Positions 62,388 to 64,000 of a stretch of 64,000 bases of DNA are shown here, in pieces (within the stretch, counting starts at the first letter, position 1; the number at the start of each line of letters is the position of its first letter). The notes below the pieces were generated by a model, which saw only the letters and a program-made list of their open reading frames with translations, did not search any database and was not told where the DNA came from. This stretch comes from Alphaproteobacteria bacterium MarineAlpha3_Bin2. Lineage in GTDB: Bacteria; Pseudomonadota; Alphaproteobacteria; Rhodospirillales; Casp-alpha2. The DNA is taken from positions 1 through 64,000 of the forward strand of contig PTLL01000004.1 of the NCBI GenBank assembly GCA_002938315.1. Reading direction: 5' to 3'. A program made the translations under genes and the position numbers.

Positions 62388-64000
62388 AACCGCTATTGAA
62401 AATATCCGGCCTGCATACGTCTTTCGGCGGCGGCCAAGACGAGGTCAAGGCGGTCCGTGACATCTCGCTGACGATTGAGAAGGGCGAGACCCACGCGCTG
62501 GTCGGTGAGAGCGGCTCGGGCAAGTCGGTGACGGCGCTATCGGTGATGCAGTTATTACCCTATCCGCGCGCCCACCATTCAGGTGGCAGCATTACCTTCC
62601 AGGGTCAGGAGCTGATCGGGGCTGAGACCGACACCATGCGTGAGATCAGGGGCAACCGCATCGCCATGATCTTCCAGGAACCGCTGACCTCCCTCAACCC
62701 GCTGCATTCCATCGAAAAGCAGATTGCCGAGGTCCTGCATCTGCACAAGGCGCTCAGCCCTGATGAAGCCCACGCCCGGGTGCTGGAGCTGTTGGACCTG
62801 GTGGGTTTGAGCGAGGCCAAGACCCGCCTCGGCGCCCTGCCCCATGAATTTTCCGGCGGCCAGCAGCAACGCGTGATGATCGCCATGTCGCTGGCCAACG
62901 ACCCCGACATCCTGATTGCCGACGAACCGACGACGGCCTTGGACGTCACCATTCAGGCGCAGGTGTTGAAGCTGTTGCAGGACCTTCAGGAAAAACTCGA
63001 CATGGCGATGTTGCTGATCACCCATGATTTGGGCATCGTCCGCCACATGGCCGACACGGTATCGGTGATGACCGACGGCGAAATCGTCGAACAGGGCACC
63101 GCCGAACAGGTGTTCGCCAACCCCAGCCACGAGTACACCAAGCATCTGCTGGCCGCCGAACCCAAAGGCCGCCCCGATGCCCCGCCCGCCGATGCGCCTG
63201 AGGTCATGAACGCAGGCGACATCAAGGTCTGGTTCCCGATCAAGAAAGGCATCATCCGGCGCACCGTCGATCACGTTAAGGCGGTGGATGGGATCACCTT
63301 ATCGGTCCGCCAGGGCCATACGCTGGGCGTCGTCGGCGAAAGCGGATCCGGCAAAAGCACGCTCGGCCGCGCGCTTTTGAAGCTGGAAAAAAGCCGCGGT
63401 GAGATCACCTTCGAGGGTCGCTCGCTGCAAGCCATGAACGCCAAGGACTTGAAACCCTACCGGCGCGAAATGCAGATCGTCTTCCAGGACCCGTTCGGGT
63501 CCTTGAGCCCGCGCCTGTCGATCCGCCAAATTGTCGAGGAAGGGCTTTTGGTGCACGGCGTCGGCGGCGAGAACGGCGGCGGCAACGGCGCCGACCAACG
63601 CCGCGATCTGGTCGTGCAGGCCTTGGAGGAAGTCGGTCTGGAAGCGACCATGCTGAACCGCTATCCGCATGAATTTTCCGGTGGCCAGCGCCAGCGCATC
63701 GCCATCGCCCGGGCGCTGATCCTGAAGCCCAAATTCATCGTCCTGGATGAGCCGACCAGCGCGCTCGACATGTCGGTGCAGGCGCAAATCGTCGATCTGT
63801 TACGCGACCTGCAAACCAGCCACGACCTGGCCTATCTGTTCATCAGCCACGACCTGAAAGTCATTCGCGCCATGGCTCACGATATCATCGTTATGCACCG
63901 GGGCCGGGTCGTCGAACAGGGCACCGCCGAAAGCGTCCTCGAGGATCCCCAAGACCCCTACACCAAGGCGCTGATGACCGCCGCCTTCGACATGAAGGCC
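62384..64000 (+). CDS. yejF: Peptide ABC transporter ATP-binding protein YejF (partial at right edge)
   Basis: At least 539 codons from ATG 62384, with no stop before the window ends, so the last part is missing. Two nucleotide-binding domains are fused: Walker A in G-E-S-G-S-G-K-S-V near residue 45, the second in G-E-S-G-S-G-K-S-T near residue 320, each with its own Q loop, a F-S-G-G-Q signature and D-E-P-T. It energises the YejBE permease. Coupled to yejE by the ATGA overlap. Confidence 0.95.
   Translation, partial: MKPLLKISGLHTSFGGGQDEVKAVRDISLTIEKGETHALVGESGSGKSVTALSVMQLLPYPRAHHSGGSITFQGQELIGAETDTMREIRGNRIAMIFQEPLTSLNPLHSIEKQIAEVLHLHKALSPDEAHARVLELLDLVGLSEAKTRLGALPHEFSGGQQQRVMIAMSLANDPDILIADEPTTALDVTIQAQVLKLLQDLQEKLDMAMLLITHDLGIVRHMADTVSVMTDGEIVEQGTAEQVFANPSHEYTKHLLAAEPKGRPDAPPADAPEVMNAGDIKVWFPIKKGIIRRTVDHVKAVDGITLSVRQGHTLGVVGESGSGKSTLGRALLKLEKSRGEITFEGRSLQAMNAKDLKPYRREMQIVFQDPFGSLSPRLSIRQIVEEGLLVHGVGGENGGGNGADQRRDLVVQALEEVGLEATMLNRYPHEFSGGQRQRIAIARALILKPKFIVLDEPTSALDMSVQAQIVDLLRDLQTSHDLAYLFISHDLKVIRAMAHDIIVMHRGRVVEQGTAESVLEDPQDPYTKALMTAAFDMKA

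Noticed and set aside
62579-63274. 231-codon minus-strand ORF opposite yejF
   Set aside because: It is antisense to a clear ABC ATPase.
1-64000. CRISPR arrays, prophage or transposase genes
   Set aside because: No regularly spaced repeats, Cas genes, phage structural genes or transposases were found; the repeat at 7.1 kb is a short palindrome only.

Overview
The window looks like a stretch of chromosome from a free-living, probably aquatic alphaproteobacterium close to the Rhodospirillales. This is inferred from the protein sequences and gene order (rpmH-rnpA-yidD-yidC-engB-argB, dapD-dapE, def-fmt-truA, cytochrome c/kdsB/pheA), a short alphaproteobacterial-type SRP RNA, and a GC-rich coding style with many GTG/TTG starts. 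Genes are densely packed, with AT-rich gaps near 7.2 kb, 25 kb and 44.5 kb. No plasmid, phage or CRISPR signature was seen.

1-6.8 kb: an accessory catabolic locus. A TRAP-type permease end, a biotin carboxyl carrier protein and an IclR regulator face a divergent operon encoding biotin carboxylase, an HMGL-like carboxyltransferase, a beta-keto acid cleavage enzyme (BKACE family) and an amidase. Together they suggest uptake and breakdown of an amide-bearing compound through a beta-keto acid, using a three-part biotin carboxylase. The substrate is unknown. 6.8-9.3 kb: a non-coding stretch with a palindromic repeat, then a translationally coupled radical SAM enzyme and a metallophosphoesterase-like protein that has lost metal-ligand positions.

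9.4-18.6 kb: apaG, folE, trkH, a lipoprotein, argD-argF, an ABC-2 permease, recX, arsC, a broken gene relic, a proline-rich exported protein and a cyclic-nucleotide-binding-domain protein. 18.8-23.5 kb: a four-gene ABC exporter-like cluster (ATPase, permease, GldG-like protein, DUF4340 protein). 23.5-35.7 kb: a flavin monooxygenase, tRNA-Arg(ACG), a lipoprotein with an OmpA-like C terminus, panB-panC, purC, ggt, an orphan histidine kinase, and a flavin disulfide reductase paired with a TVP38/TMEM64 membrane protein.

36-43.4 kb: core genes rpmH, rnpA, yidD, yidC, engB, argB, a HAD phosphatase, dapD and dapE (ribosome, membrane insertion, arginine and lysine/peptidoglycan synthesis). 44-47.2 kb: an accessory patch with a very small acidic Cys-containing ORF ending at a UGA that is followed by four more in-frame codons, an AT-rich island and two genes interrupted by single frameshifts. 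47.2-58.2 kb: truA, fmt, def, rmuC, recR, ybaB, an exonuclease, dnaX, the SRP RNA with a good promoter, a cupredoxin-like lipoprotein, nudC, pheA, kdsB, a membrane-anchored cytochrome c and an inositol-monophosphatase-family phosphatase. 58.3-64 kb: a yejABEF-type peptide ABC transporter, with yejF cut by the window end.
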